This document shows positions 42,133-50,578 of a stretch of DNA of 64,000 bases, piece by piece (the first letter of the stretch is position 1; every line of letters starts with the position of its first letter). A program made the position numbers and the translations under genes. Source of the stretch: Peptoniphilaceae bacterium. Lineage in GTDB: Bacteria; Bacillota; Clostridia; Tissierellales; Peptoniphilaceae. The stretch covers positions 48,758 through 112,757 of the forward strand of contig CABJAE010000001.1 of NCBI GenBank assembly GCA_902363535.1, in the 5' to 3' direction. The notes beneath the pieces were generated by a model that was not told where the DNA came from, did no database searches, and was given only the letters and a program-made list of their open reading frames with translations.

Positions 42133-42654
42133 TTATTTGATCTTGATGATTTGAAAATTTTCCAGCTTGTAGTCGAAAAAAGCATGCACGTCGCCTTTTA
42201 CGGCCGATAGCACCAGGCGCATAAAGCCGTCGTGGCTGATGTAGAGGGTGTCGTCTTTTGCGATCTGCAAAAAAGCCTGCGCCCGTTTGTAGGCCCCGCG
42301 AAGGCTTTCCCCTTGCGGCGGACCGTAATTAAAGGGATCGTCGATCCAGGGCTCAAGGGCCTCGCCGTACCGGTCGTAGGCGTGGTGAAATGTACGGCCT
42401 TCCAAGACGCCCAGATTCACTTCACGAATCAGGGGCTCTTCCGCCACAGGCCCACGGTCCCACAGGATGGCCGCCGTCTCCTTCGCCCTGAGATAGGGGC
42501 TCGTCACCACGGATGTTACGGAAAGGGCGGCGACTTCATCTTTTAATTTCAGCGCCACAGAGGGATCCACGGGAAGCAAGGGCTCGGTCGGCGTGGCGTA
42601 GTATTTCTTTTCGTTGGCCGCGGTTTTTCCGTGGCGCATCATGTAAATACTCAT
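42133..42654 (-). CDS. cobC: Alpha-ribazole phosphatase (histidine phosphatase family)
   Basis: This 173-aa protein has the phosphohistidine motif YMMRHGKTAANE at its start, TSPYLRAKETA and the late DTLYISHDGFMRLVL, all typical of the phosphoglycerate-mutase-like family. At the end of a cobalamin operon it is best read as CobC, removing the phosphate from alpha-ribazole phosphate or adenosylcobalamin phosphate. ATG at 42654 overlaps cobS by four bases; the longer open frame to 42852 is cobS in another frame. Confidence 0.88.
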   Translation of the reverse strand: MSIYMMRHGKTAANEKKYYATPTEPLLPVDPSVALKLKDEVAALSVTSVVTSPYLRAKETAAILWDRGPVAEEPLIREVNLGVLEGRTFHHAYDRYGEALEPWIDDPFNYGPPQGESLRGAYKRAQAFLQIAKDDTLYISHDGFMRLVLSAVKGDVHAFFDYKLENFQIIKIK

Positions 42655-43379
42655 GAGAAAAATACTCCGAATAATATCAGCATGAAAAGTTCGCCCGTCT
42701 CCACGATGGCGCCGTAAACATCGCCGGTGAGGCCGCCGATTTTTCTTACGGACAGGCGGGATAAGAGCACGCCCCAAAGGCAGGCGGCCACGGGAAAGAA
42801 GAGAAAAGACTTGCCTCGGGCAAAGAGGATGATCAGAGCGAGAAGCAGCCACTGAAGGTAGTAGCTGTTTTTTGACGCACCCCGTTTAAAGAAGTTTCCC
42901 ATGGACGAGGAGCTTGCAGAAGGGAAATAGTGGATCGCCGTCAATACGCCCATGCGCACCGATGCGAAGAAGATTCCCATTTCAATGGGTTGAATGGCGA
43001 CGGATGCAAGCACGGAAAATTTTCCGAGCACGATCAAAACCAGGGCCAGAACGGCGAAGACACCGATGGTGGAATCGTGCATAATTTCCACGACGCGATC
43101 CCTCTCCCGATTGGACAAAAAGCCGTCGGTCGTGTCCATAAGCCCGTCCATGTGAAGGCCGCCGTTTAAAAGGTACCAGGTGAGGATGCCTGAAAAGGCG
43201 CCGAAAAGGGGCCCGATATCGTAGAAAAAATTGTTTACGAAACCGACGATGGCGCCCATGACGAAGGCGATCCAGGGAAACCAGAAGAGGCTCTTCCCCG
43301 CTTCTTTTTCGTTAAATTCCGTATCGACTTGAATGGGCAGGCGTGTCAAAAATTGGATGGCTAAAAGGAAACTGTTCAT
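42651..43379 (-). CDS. cobS: Adenosylcobinamide-GDP ribazoletransferase (cobalamin synthase)
   Basis: CobS joins adenosylcobinamide-GDP to alpha-ribazole in the membrane, the last main step of B12 synthesis. This 242-aa multispanning protein has FLTRLPIQ near the start, NGGLHMDGLMDTTDGFLSNRERDRVVEIMHDSTIGVFA and GLTGDVYGAIVETGELFMLI, the diagnostic segments. ATG at 43379 overlaps cobU by four bases. Confidence 0.95.
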   Translation of the reverse strand: MNSFLLAIQFLTRLPIQVDTEFNEKEAGKSLFWFPWIAFVMGAIVGFVNNFFYDIGPLFGAFSGILTWYLLNGGLHMDGLMDTTDGFLSNRERDRVVEIMHDSTIGVFAVLALVLIVLGKFSVLASVAIQPIEMGIFFASVRMGVLTAIHYFPSASSSSMGNFFKRGASKNSYYLQWLLLALIILFARGKSFLFFPVAACLWGVLLSRLSVRKIGGLTGDVYGAIVETGELFMLILFGVFFS

Positions 43380-43906
43380 TTGATTTTCACCGGAATCCCC
43401 GAAATACAAGCGTAAACCTCATCGGCCGCTTGTGCCAACCTTTGATTGATTCGCCCCTGCATGTCCCGGAAGGCGCGGGAGACGGGATGCATGGGCACGA
43501 TGCCGCTTCCCACTTCGTTGGTGACGATGAACAGATCGCAATCTTTTCGCCTCGCCGCGGCGATTAAATCGCTGAGCTCCTCCATGCAGAGACCTTCGAT
43601 CTTCTCCTCGTCCACGTCTTCTCCTTCCGCGGAATATTTCCACAGGTAATTAGATAACATGACCGTGACGCAGTCCAGAAGCGCGGCGTCTTCTTCATGG
43701 ATCGCTTCCGCTAAGTCGTAATCCCGCTCCACGGTGCGCCAGGACGCGGGCCTACGTTTTTTGTGAGCTTCGATGCGGCGAATCATTTCGGCATCATCTG
43801 CGGCCTGAGCCGTGGCGATATAGACGACATTTTCGTGCTGTCCTGCCCGTAATTCGGCGTAGGCGCTTTTTCCGCTCCTGGCGCCGCCGGTAATTAATGT
43901 AATCAT
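43376..43906 (-). CDS. cobU: Adenosylcobinamide kinase / guanylyltransferase
   Basis: CobU phosphorylates adenosylcobinamide and transfers GMP to it. The P-loop ITGGARSGKSAYAE opens the 176-aa protein, followed by YIATAQAADDAEMIRRIEAHKKRRPASWRTVE with the guanylylated His region, and FIVTNEVGSGIVPMHPVSRAFRD. ATG at 43906 with AAAGGAG upstream and an ATGA overlap with cobT is chosen; the longer frame to 44386 is cobT sequence out of frame. Confidence 0.96.
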   Translation of the reverse strand: MITLITGGARSGKSAYAELRAGQHENVVYIATAQAADDAEMIRRIEAHKKRRPASWRTVERDYDLAEAIHEEDAALLDCVTVMLSNYLWKYSAEGEDVDEEKIEGLCMEELSDLIAAARRKDCDLFIVTNEVGSGIVPMHPVSRAFRDMQGRINQRLAQAADEVYACISGIPVKIK

Positions 43907-44973
43907 AGGGACTCCTTTTCTATATTCACCAACAACCCCGGATCGATGGCATTGTCTTCCATGGATCCCATGTTTTTCATGGCGTAAATCGCCCCCTCCA
44001 TCAGTTGGAAGAAGAGAGGACAGCCGCTTCCCTCGCCCAACCGCATGGAAAGATCCAGGGGCGGTTCCATGCCCATGTGCCGGTTCACGAGGGCCGACGC
44101 CTTCTCCGCGCTCTTGTGGGAGAGAAAAATATAGTCTCTCGCCTCGGGCGCCATTTGAATGGCCGCAAGAGCCGCCACACCGGTGACGAAACCGTCCACC
44201 ACCGCCGCCGTCTTTTCTTCCGCGCAGGCCAGGAATGCCCCGACAAGGCCGGCCAGGTCCAATCCGCCCACTTGGGCGATTTTGTGGATCACGTCTCCGT
44301 CTCCGGCCCGCGCCACGGCTTTTTTCACCACAGCCACTTTTTTCGCAAGCTGCGCTTCCGTAATGCCGGCGCCGTAGCCCACGCAATCTTCGGCGGACTC
44401 GCCGGTTAAGGCGCAGAGAAGGGCCGCCGAGGTGGTGGTGTTTCCGATGCCCAACTCCCCGGTGCCGATCATGGAGGCGCCTTTTTTTATGGCCGCCTTT
44501 GTTATATCCATGCCACGCTTTATGGCTTCGATGGCCTCATCTCGGCTCATGGCGGGCTCCTCGGCGATATTTCCCGTTCCCTTGCGAAGAGATGCGTCGA
44601 TTATCTTGGCCTCCCGCGCCACATCCTCATTCATGCCCATGTCCACGATAAAAAGTTCCGAATCCGCCCGGCGGCTCAGGGCGGCGACGCCGGTTTCTCC
44701 TCGGGCCATGGCATTGGCGAGCATTTGCGTAAAGACCGGCGGCGAGGAGCTCACATCTTCCGCCACCACGCCGTTATCGGCGCAAAAGACGACGATGGCT
44801 GTTTTCTCCACGGAGGGAACGACACGACGCTGAATCCCCGCCAGGCGAATGGTCATGGCTTCCAAGGCGCCTAAGGAGCCTGTGGGATGGGTGCGATTGT
44901 CCCAGTGGGCCTTGGCCTTTTTCATGAACGCTTTATCCGCCGCTTCGACGGATCCCACAAGTTTATCCTTCAT
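43903..44973 (-). CDS. cobT: Nicotinate-nucleotide--dimethylbenzimidazole phosphoribosyltransferase
   Basis: CobT makes alpha-ribazole phosphate from nicotinate mononucleotide and the lower base. The 356-aa protein has RTHPTGSLGALEAM, CADNGVVAEDVSSSP, GTGELGIGNTTTSAALL and the ending SMRLGEGSGCPLFFQLMEGA with the catalytic glutamate region. It overlaps the cysteine-rich protein gene by 11 bases and cobU by four. The lower base used is unknown; no bluB or bzaABCDE gene is in the window. Confidence 0.96.
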   Translation of the reverse strand: MKDKLVGSVEAADKAFMKKAKAHWDNRTHPTGSLGALEAMTIRLAGIQRRVVPSVEKTAIVVFCADNGVVAEDVSSSPPVFTQMLANAMARGETGVAALSRRADSELFIVDMGMNEDVAREAKIIDASLRKGTGNIAEEPAMSRDEAIEAIKRGMDITKAAIKKGASMIGTGELGIGNTTTSAALLCALTGESAEDCVGYGAGITEAQLAKKVAVVKKAVARAGDGDVIHKIAQVGGLDLAGLVGAFLACAEEKTAAVVDGFVTGVAALAAIQMAPEARDYIFLSHKSAEKASALVNRHMGMEPPLDLSMRLGEGSGCPLFFQLMEGAIYAMKNMGSMEDNAIDPGLLVNIEKESL

Positions 44974-45223
44974 TGGCTTCTTTCCTTTTACTTATTTCCT
45001 CACGAAGGCGATCGTTAATGTAGTCGTAGCCCTTGGGCCTGTGAGGAATCGTACAATTCGAACAATCCTTTACGCCGCCGACATAGGAAAAATTTCCGCC
45101 GCATCCCTCGTCTAAAAGATAGAGAGGGCAGTAACAGAACATGCAGTTAAAATCCCCTTCCATGGCGTGGCAGGGGAAGTATTTACACGCCTTATTGGTG
45201 TAAAAGCGATAAGAGAATTCCAT
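44963..45223 (-). CDS. Cysteine-rich small-domain protein in the cobalamin operon
   Basis: This 86-aa protein has eight cysteines arranged CKYFPCH...FNCMFCYCPLYLL...GCGG...KDCSNCTIPH, which fits the cysteine-rich small domain family (PF04071 type). The family is often encoded near or fused to cobalamin genes but has no proven role; metal or cluster binding is likely. AAAGGA precedes the ATG at 45223. It overlaps cbiJ by 32 bases and cobT by 11, so it is part of the same translation-coupled unit. Confidence 0.85.
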   Translation of the reverse strand: MEFSYRFYTNKACKYFPCHAMEGDFNCMFCYCPLYLLDEGCGGNFSYVGGVKDCSNCTIPHRPKGYDYINDRLREEISKRKEANEG

Positions 45224-45950
45224 TGGTTATCCTTTCTACGACGGCCTTGGTCTCGGAGAAATTCAGCCCCTCTTCTCCTTCCGTGCGAATCACCAGGCTC
45301 GTCATGCCCAATCGGCGGGCGGCTTCGATTTTTTCGTGAAAGCCGGAGCCTGCGCCGCTGTTTTTCGTCACCAGAAAGTCGGCTTTTGCGTGTTTAAACA
45401 GGGCCAGGTTCATGTCCAAGTCAAAGGGCCCGAGCATGGCCACCATGTCTTCCATGGCCACGCCGGCATCCCGCAAGATGTCGATGCTCTTCGACGAGGG
45501 AATGATCCGGTAGATGTGGCGGCTCTCTCCCTTCACCGACTCGAAGAGATCGCAGTGTTTCGACCCCGTGGTAAAGAAAAAGGTGCCCGTCTTCCCTTTC
45601 ATGTACTCGGCGCAGGAAGCGTAATCGTCGAAGACCACGTCCCCAGCCGCATCCTCCATGGGCCGCTTAAAGCGGTAGTAGTCGATGCCCGCTTCATCCG
45701 CCGCCGCCTTCGCCTCTTTGGAGACGATCTTCGCGAAGGGATGGCTCATGTCCACGACGGCGACGATATTTTTCTCGCGAATAAAATCCACCATGGCGTC
45801 TCGATCCATGGGCCCTACGTGGACGTCCGCGTCCTCGGGCAGGCGATCACGCCCTTCTTTCCCGGCGACGCTGACGACAATGGCTCTGTAGTCCACGCTT
45901 TTGATGATGCGCACGGATTCCGAGGTGCCGCCGATGATCCAAAGCTTCAT
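45192..45950 (-). CDS. cbiJ: Cobalt-precorrin-6A reductase
   Basis: CbiJ/CobK reduces the macrocycle of precorrin-6A with NAD(P)H. The 252-aa protein has IIGGTSESVRII near the start, VVDMSHPFAKIVSKEA with the family's HPFA motif, YRFKRP, and FLVTKNSGAGSGFHEKIEAA near the end. It lies between cbiH (ATGA overlap) and the cysteine-rich gene. The operon is of the early-cobalt type, so the anaerobic name is used. Confidence 0.93.
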   Translation of the reverse strand: MKLWIIGGTSESVRIIKSVDYRAIVVSVAGKEGRDRLPEDADVHVGPMDRDAMVDFIREKNIVAVVDMSHPFAKIVSKEAKAAADEAGIDYYRFKRPMEDAAGDVVFDDYASCAEYMKGKTGTFFFTTGSKHCDLFESVKGESRHIYRIIPSSKSIDILRDAGVAMEDMVAMLGPFDLDMNLALFKHAKADFLVTKNSGAGSGFHEKIEAARRLGMTSLVIRTEGEEGLNFSETKAVVERITNGILLSLLHQ

Positions 45951-46675
45951 AATTTGTAGCCCCTGGGTGTGATCATGACGCCGTTTTTTACATAAGTCTC
46001 CTTATTTCCCACGATGACCATGGTATTCATGTCGCAGAAGCTGTCGTCCAGATCGCCGATGGTGGTGAGGATTTTTTCTTCACCGACGCGCCGGGCGTGT
46101 TTTACCATGGCCACAGGTCTGGAGTCTTCGTATCCCTCTTCTTTTAAAACTCCCATGGCCGCCTTTAAATAATCGGGGCGCCCCTTGGATCGGGGATTGT
46201 AAAAGCAGATGACGAAATCCCCCTGTGCGGCGAGGCGAATGCGCTTTTGAATCAGATCCAGCGGCGTCATTAGATCGGAGAGACTGATGGTGACCATATC
46301 GTGCATGATCGGCGCGCCGACACGGGAGGCGGCGGCAAAATTGGCGCTGATGCCGGGAATGATTTCGATGTCGATGTCTTTGTCGGCCGCCAGTTCCAAT
46401 AGGGGCCCGGCCATGCCGTAGAGGCCCGCATCGCCGGTGGAGACCATGGCCGTGGTCTTTCCCTCTTCCGCCGAAGCCAGAGCCATTTTGCAGCGCTCGA
46501 TTTCCGACTTCATGCCCGTGGTGTAAATTTCTTTTCCCGATGTGTAGTTTTTAATGTAGTTTAAGTAAGGCTTGTAGCCCACGATCACTTCCGAGGTCTC
46601 CAAGGCCCGGATCATGCCCAGGGTGAAATCCTCTTCGCCGCCCGGGCCGATTCCGATAATGTATAATTTCTTCAT
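45947..46675 (-). CDS. cbiH: Cobalt-precorrin-3 C17-methyltransferase
   Basis: CbiH methylates C17 and drives ring contraction. The 242-aa tetrapyrrole methylase has LYIIGIGPGGEEDFTLGMIRAL, VGYKPYLNYI, the MVSTGDAGLYGMAGPLLELA glycine-rich loop and VIPGISANFAAASRVGAP-type segment (EIIPGISANFAAASRVGAPIMHD), then FVICFYNPRSKGR. These mark the CbiH/CobJ subfamily. It overlaps cbiG and cbiJ by four bases. Confidence 0.95.
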   Translation of the reverse strand: MKKLYIIGIGPGGEEDFTLGMIRALETSEVIVGYKPYLNYIKNYTSGKEIYTTGMKSEIERCKMALASAEEGKTTAMVSTGDAGLYGMAGPLLELAADKDIDIEIIPGISANFAAASRVGAPIMHDMVTISLSDLMTPLDLIQKRIRLAAQGDFVICFYNPRSKGRPDYLKAAMGVLKEEGYEDSRPVAMVKHARRVGEEKILTTIGDLDDSFCDMNTMVIVGNKETYVKNGVMITPRGYKL

Positions 46676-47649
46676 CTTTTTTCCTTTGTTATGCTCAGGG
46701 TGAAACCTTCTTCGCAGATTTTTTCCGCGATCATGATTTCGCCGCCCATGTAGGCCGCCGTGCAGGAGACGCTGGAGACGCCGACGGTGGCTCTCACAAA
46801 GTCGCTTCCTTCGCAGCGTTTTTCGTTTCTCGATAATTCCTCCGCGCTGTAAATTTTCATGGGAATACGGAAATGCTTGGCCGCGTAAACGATGGCGGGC
46901 TCCTCTTTTTTTATGTCGATGGTGTGGATGGCGGCGAGAGCCATGGGATGGATGGCGTAGGTTTTTAGCGTCTTTTTTATTAAAGCCAACAATGCCTCCG
47001 GATCCGTGTCCTTTTTCGAACCGATGCCCAAGTGGATCCGTCGCGGCACAAGTTGAAGGCCGGTTTTAATTTCGACGTCTTTTGTCGTAACTACGACGCC
47101 GTCTTTTGCATCCGCCGCCTCAATGGATGGTACCCGTTTGATATGAGGATAATCCGGCAATGCATCTTCTTCGGAATACCAGGGGATCTCCCGCCCCGCC
47201 ACCATGGCGCCGGCAACCTCTTTCATGGCCGCCATATCCTCGAAGGCGTAATTTTCTCTCTGCGCAAAGACGTCAATGGCTTCGAAGCCCAAGCTGTCCG
47301 ACGCCGTGGTAAGCACCGCTTCGGCGCCCATTGCCTTCGCAAGTTCCTCGGCGTAGGCATTAGCGCCGCCTAAATGGCCGCTTAAGAGGGGAATCACGTA
47401 GCGGCCCACCGGATCGATGACCACCACGGCGGGATCCTTTCGCTTGTCCGCCACAAAAGGCGCCATGTAGCGTACGGCGATGCCCGCGGCGCCGATAAAG
47501 ACGATGCGATCGTAGCCGGTAAAAATATGGCCAAAGTCCTCTTTCTTTATCGGCCGCTGAAAGTCTTTGCCGTAACAATCTTCTTGAGAAAAATACTTCT
47601 TCGCCAGGGCCGCGCCCTGAGGCGAAAAACACAATACAGCCGTCTTCAC
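46672..47649 (-). CDS. cbiG: Cobalt-precorrin-5A hydrolase
   Basis: CbiG opens the delta-lactone ring and releases acetaldehyde. The 325-aa protein has an N-terminal FIGAAGIAVRYMAPFVADKRKDPAVVVID domain and PLLSGHLGGANAYAEELA, then the C-terminal CbiG domain starting RRIHLGIGSKKDTDPEALLALI. Length is typical. It is between cbiF and cbiH with ATGA overlaps. Confidence 0.95.
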   Translation of the reverse strand: MKTAVLCFSPQGAALAKKYFSQEDCYGKDFQRPIKKEDFGHIFTGYDRIVFIGAAGIAVRYMAPFVADKRKDPAVVVIDPVGRYVIPLLSGHLGGANAYAEELAKAMGAEAVLTTASDSLGFEAIDVFAQRENYAFEDMAAMKEVAGAMVAGREIPWYSEEDALPDYPHIKRVPSIEAADAKDGVVVTTKDVEIKTGLQLVPRRIHLGIGSKKDTDPEALLALIKKTLKTYAIHPMALAAIHTIDIKKEEPAIVYAAKHFRIPMKIYSAEELSRNEKRCEGSDFVRATVGVSSVSCTAAYMGGEIMIAEKICEEGFTLSITKEKR

Positions 47650-48398
47650 TTCGTGCCCTTTCTGTATTCCGTGGAAAAGTGTTTGTCGTAGAGCTTGCTC
47701 TTTTCGTAATCCGTATCGAGAAAATCTCCGACGAGGATTTGGGCGTGTTTGTAAATGTCCCGCCCTTCCATGTCCTTTACGATGTCTTTCAATGTGGAGC
47801 GCACGACGATTTCATCGGCCCAGGTAGCCTTGTAGACCACGGCCATGGGCGTGTCGTCGGAATAGCCCTTTTTTAAATCCTCCACCAGGTCCTCCAATTG
47901 GCCGGCGGATAAAAAGATGGCCATGGATGCGCCGTGGGCCGCCAGTTTGTCGATGGACTCGCCCTCCGGCACCGGGGTGCGCCCGGCCCGGCGGGTGAGA
48001 ATCACCGTTTGGCTCACGCCCGGAAGGGTAAATTCCCGCTTTAAGATTGATGCCGCCGCGGAAAAGGAACTCACCCCGGGGATAACTTCGTAATCGATGC
48101 CCCACTGATCCAGAGCATCCATTTGCTCCTGTATTGCCCCGTAAAGGGAGGGATCGCCGGTGTGGAGGCGCACCAGATTTTTGCCCGCCTCGTGACTCTT
48201 TTTCATGACGTCCAACACTTCATCCAAATGCATGGTGGCGCTGTTGTAAATCTCGGCGCCTTCTTTCGCGCACTCCATGTGGCGGGCGTCCACCAAGCTG
48301 CCGGCGTAAATAATCACGTCGGCTTCTTCCAAGAACCGCCTGCCCTTTACCGTAATTAAATCCACATCCCCCGGACCGGCGCCGACAAATGAAATCAT
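47646..48398 (-). CDS. cbiF: Cobalt-precorrin-4 C11-methyltransferase
   Basis: CbiF methylates C11. The 250-aa enzyme has VGAGPGDVDLITVKGRRFL, IYAGSLVD, VRLHTGDPSLYGAIQEQMDAL, VIPGVSSFSAAAS and LTRRAGRTPVPEGESIDKLAAHGASMAIFLS, an exact CbiF/CobM pattern. It overlaps cbiT and cbiG by four bases each. Confidence 0.96.
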   Translation of the reverse strand: MISFVGAGPGDVDLITVKGRRFLEEADVIIYAGSLVDARHMECAKEGAEIYNSATMHLDEVLDVMKKSHEAGKNLVRLHTGDPSLYGAIQEQMDALDQWGIDYEVIPGVSSFSAAASILKREFTLPGVSQTVILTRRAGRTPVPEGESIDKLAAHGASMAIFLSAGQLEDLVEDLKKGYSDDTPMAVVYKATWADEIVVRSTLKDIVKDMEGRDIYKHAQILVGDFLDTDYEKSKLYDKHFSTEYRKGTK

Positions 48399-48931
48399 CT
48401 TTTTCTCCCCTTTAACATAAACACGCCGTTATCCGCGCGCAACAGACCCAGTCGATCTTCCCTCGATACGGCCACATACTTCAGGCTAAAATCGTAGCCT
48501 TCTTTCTTCAAAAAAACCTTCATTGATTCGGCGTTGCTCATGGTAATGAAATTGCCGGCTATGATGCCGCCTTCATTTAGATGCTCGTGGGCATAATATA
48601 AAATGGCTTCCAACTCGCCCCTGCTGCCGCCGATAAAAATGCGGTCGTAGTTTTCATCTTTTAAACAATCCGGCGCCTTTCCCCGGATCACGTCGATTTT
48701 CACACCGAAGGCTTCGGCGTTTTTCTCGATTAAATCCACGGCCTCATCCTTCACTTCCGCAACAATGACCTCGCAGCCCAAAGCCGCCGCCGCCACGGAT
48801 ATGGAGCCCGTGCCCGCGCCGATGTCGAGAAAGGAAAGGCCCGGGACAATTTCCATGCCAGCCATGGTTAAAATCCGCACGTCTTCTTTGGTCATGGGCA
48901 CGTCGCCGCGAATAAAATCGGAATCATTCAT
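48395..48931 (-). CDS. cbiT: Cobalt-precorrin-7 C15-methyltransferase (decarboxylating), CbiT subunit
   Basis: CbiT methylates C15 and decarboxylates the C12 acetate. The 178-aa class I methyltransferase has DSDFIRGDVPMTKEDVRIL, FLDIGAGTGSISVAAAALG and FIGGSRGELEAIL. ATG at 48931 gives an eight-base overlap with cbiE and the usual family start; TTG codons at 48940 or 48946 are also possible. CbiT and CbiE are separate here, unlike the fused CobL. Confidence 0.93.
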   Translation of the reverse strand: MNDSDFIRGDVPMTKEDVRILTMAGMEIVPGLSFLDIGAGTGSISVAAAALGCEVIVAEVKDEAVDLIEKNAEAFGVKIDVIRGKAPDCLKDENYDRIFIGGSRGELEAILYYAHEHLNEGGIIAGNFITMSNAESMKVFLKKEGYDFSLKYVAVSREDRLGLLRADNGVFMLKGRKR

Positions 48932-49523
48932 CCAGTTCAAGTTCAATCACCGCCAATGCTAAATCTTCGTCTATGAAAATTTCCTCGCCGATGGGCGCGG
49001 TCACAATTTTTTCGTTCTCGTAGGAAAGATAGCTCGCGCCGTGGATCACGCCCTTCGCCCCTTTTGCCGCCAAGGCCTTCGACAGATCACTCGCCGTAAA
49101 ATGTTTGTCCAAAAGCACACAGCTTAAGGGCTCCTGTAAAAGCAGATCGATCTCCGGTTCGCGGCCGTGAAAAGAGAATGCCCGCATCGTCTGCCAAGGA
49201 AGGCACAAGGCCGCAGCCGCACATTGCACGCTGCTTAAGCCGGGAATCACCTTGTCTACCTGAATGCCCTTTGCGCGAAAGGTCCCTGCCAGTCCGAAAA
49301 ACAGGGGATCGCCACTCACGACCACCGCCACGTTTAAGGCGGGATCCATATTTTCCTCCACCTCGCTCAAACGCTTTATCGCCACGATGTCCTTTCGAAT
49401 GGGCGTTAGCTTTTCCGCCAGGCGCGAAAAGGCCACGACGCGATCCGCTTCTTGAATGGCCGCCACAGCTTCGTAGGTCATTTTCTTTAAATCGCCGGGG
49501 CCGGCGCCGACTATGGTAATCAT
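48924..49523 (-). CDS. cbiE: Cobalt-precorrin-7 C5-methyltransferase, CbiE subunit
   Basis: CbiE methylates C5. The 199-aa tetrapyrrole methylase has ITIVGAGPGDLKKMT, VVVSGDPLFFGLAGTF and VIPGLSSVQCAAAALCLPW. Its C-terminal half holds CVLLDKHFTASDLSKALAAKG. It ends eight bases inside cbiT and follows cbiD by eight bases. Confidence 0.94.
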   Translation of the reverse strand: MITIVGAGPGDLKKMTYEAVAAIQEADRVVAFSRLAEKLTPIRKDIVAIKRLSEVEENMDPALNVAVVVSGDPLFFGLAGTFRAKGIQVDKVIPGLSSVQCAAAALCLPWQTMRAFSFHGREPEIDLLLQEPLSCVLLDKHFTASDLSKALAAKGAKGVIHGASYLSYENEKIVTAPIGEEIFIDEDLALAVIELELDE

Positions 49524-49531
49524 CGCTCCTC

Positions 49532-50578
49532 CTACATGGTGTAAATCATTGCGCGAATTTTTATGTCCTCGGTTTTTAAGTACAATGGCACCCGCTTTTC
49601 GATGCCGCGCTCCATGGCCTCCATAATGTTTTTATAGCCCAGAGCCGCGGCTTTTTTTATGGCCTGATCGGCGGTCTTTTCCTCCTCCACCGCATCCATT
49701 TCCGCCACACCGGCCCCCGCCTTGGCCATGTAATAGGCGATGGCTTCCATGCGCCCGTCGGCGACTGCCGAGTGGGTTTGGTAGATGCCGATAGAAACCT
49801 TGGCCATTTTTCCCACATGGCCCATTAAGGTAATTTCACGAAAACCCAAATCCCGCGCGAGACACAGGGCGTCGCCGAAGTAATTGGACACCTTTACGAC
49901 AGGCACATGCAGGCCCAGGGCCCCCGCCCGCTCTTCGCCGTAATTGCCCGGCGTTAAAATCACCGCATCGGCGCCGGATTTTCTCAGCTTCTTCAGTTCC
50001 AAATCGATGGTGGCCACATAGGCGCTTTTGCTCATGGGCACCACGAGGCCGGAGGTCCCCAAAATGGACAGGCCGCCGACGATGCCCAACCGTGGATTAA
50101 AGGTCTTCTTCGCCAATTCTTCCCCTTCGGGAATGTCGATTTTTATGGCGATGCCTTTATCCATATGCTCCTTCAGCAATTTTTCGATCTCCCGACGGGG
50201 CACGGGATTCACGGCGAGCTCCCCGGCCTTTCCCATAAGCCCGTCTTCGGTAAAGGTGCCGACGCCGACACCTCTCTCCCAAACCACATCGCCCGTGTCG
50301 GTCTTTGTTATGGTGACGAAGATTTCCATGCCGTTTGTAATGTCGGGATCGTCGCCGCTGTCTTTGATGACGCTGTAAGTGGCCGCACTCTCGCTCCGCA
50401 TCTGCTCGTAGACGTCGATGGAAAGCACGTCCCCCGCCGGCACTTTTACCTCGACAAGATGGATCGTCTCCCTCTTCTCCAGAGCCTCGATAGCCGCCTT
50501 CGCCGCCGCCACGACGCAGGTTCCGGTGGTGAAGCCCAATCGCATGTGCTTACCGTCGACGACGGTGGTCCTCTTCAT
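49532..50578 (-). CDS. cbiD: Cobalt-precorrin-5B C1-methyltransferase
   Basis: CbiD methylates C1 in the anaerobic pathway and is its marker enzyme. The 348-aa protein has LRLGFTTGTCVVAAAKAA-like start (MRLGFTTGTC), SVIKDSGDDPDITNGMEIFV, GVGTFTEDGL, NPRLGIVGGLSILGTSG and LMGHVGKMAKVSIGIYQTHS. It overlaps cbiC by four bases. Confidence 0.96.
   Translation of the reverse strand: MKRTTVVDGKHMRLGFTTGTCVVAAAKAAIEALEKRETIHLVEVKVPAGDVLSIDVYEQMRSESAATYSVIKDSGDDPDITNGMEIFVTITKTDTGDVVWERGVGVGTFTEDGLMGKAGELAVNPVPRREIEKLLKEHMDKGIAIKIDIPEGEELAKKTFNPRLGIVGGLSILGTSGLVVPMSKSAYVATIDLELKKLRKSGADAVILTPGNYGEERAGALGLHVPVVKVSNYFGDALCLARDLGFREITLMGHVGKMAKVSIGIYQTHSAVADGRMEAIAYYMAKAGAGVAEMDAVEEEKTADQAIKKAAALGYKNIMEAMERGIEKRVPLYLKTEDIKIRAMIYTM

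Noticed and set aside
42655..42852. N-terminal extension of cobC
   Set aside because: It is cobS read out of frame; the phosphatase motif begins right after the ATG at 42654.
43907..44386. N-terminal extension of cobU
   Set aside because: It is the cobT gene read out of frame; the P-loop and ribosome site fix the start at 43906.
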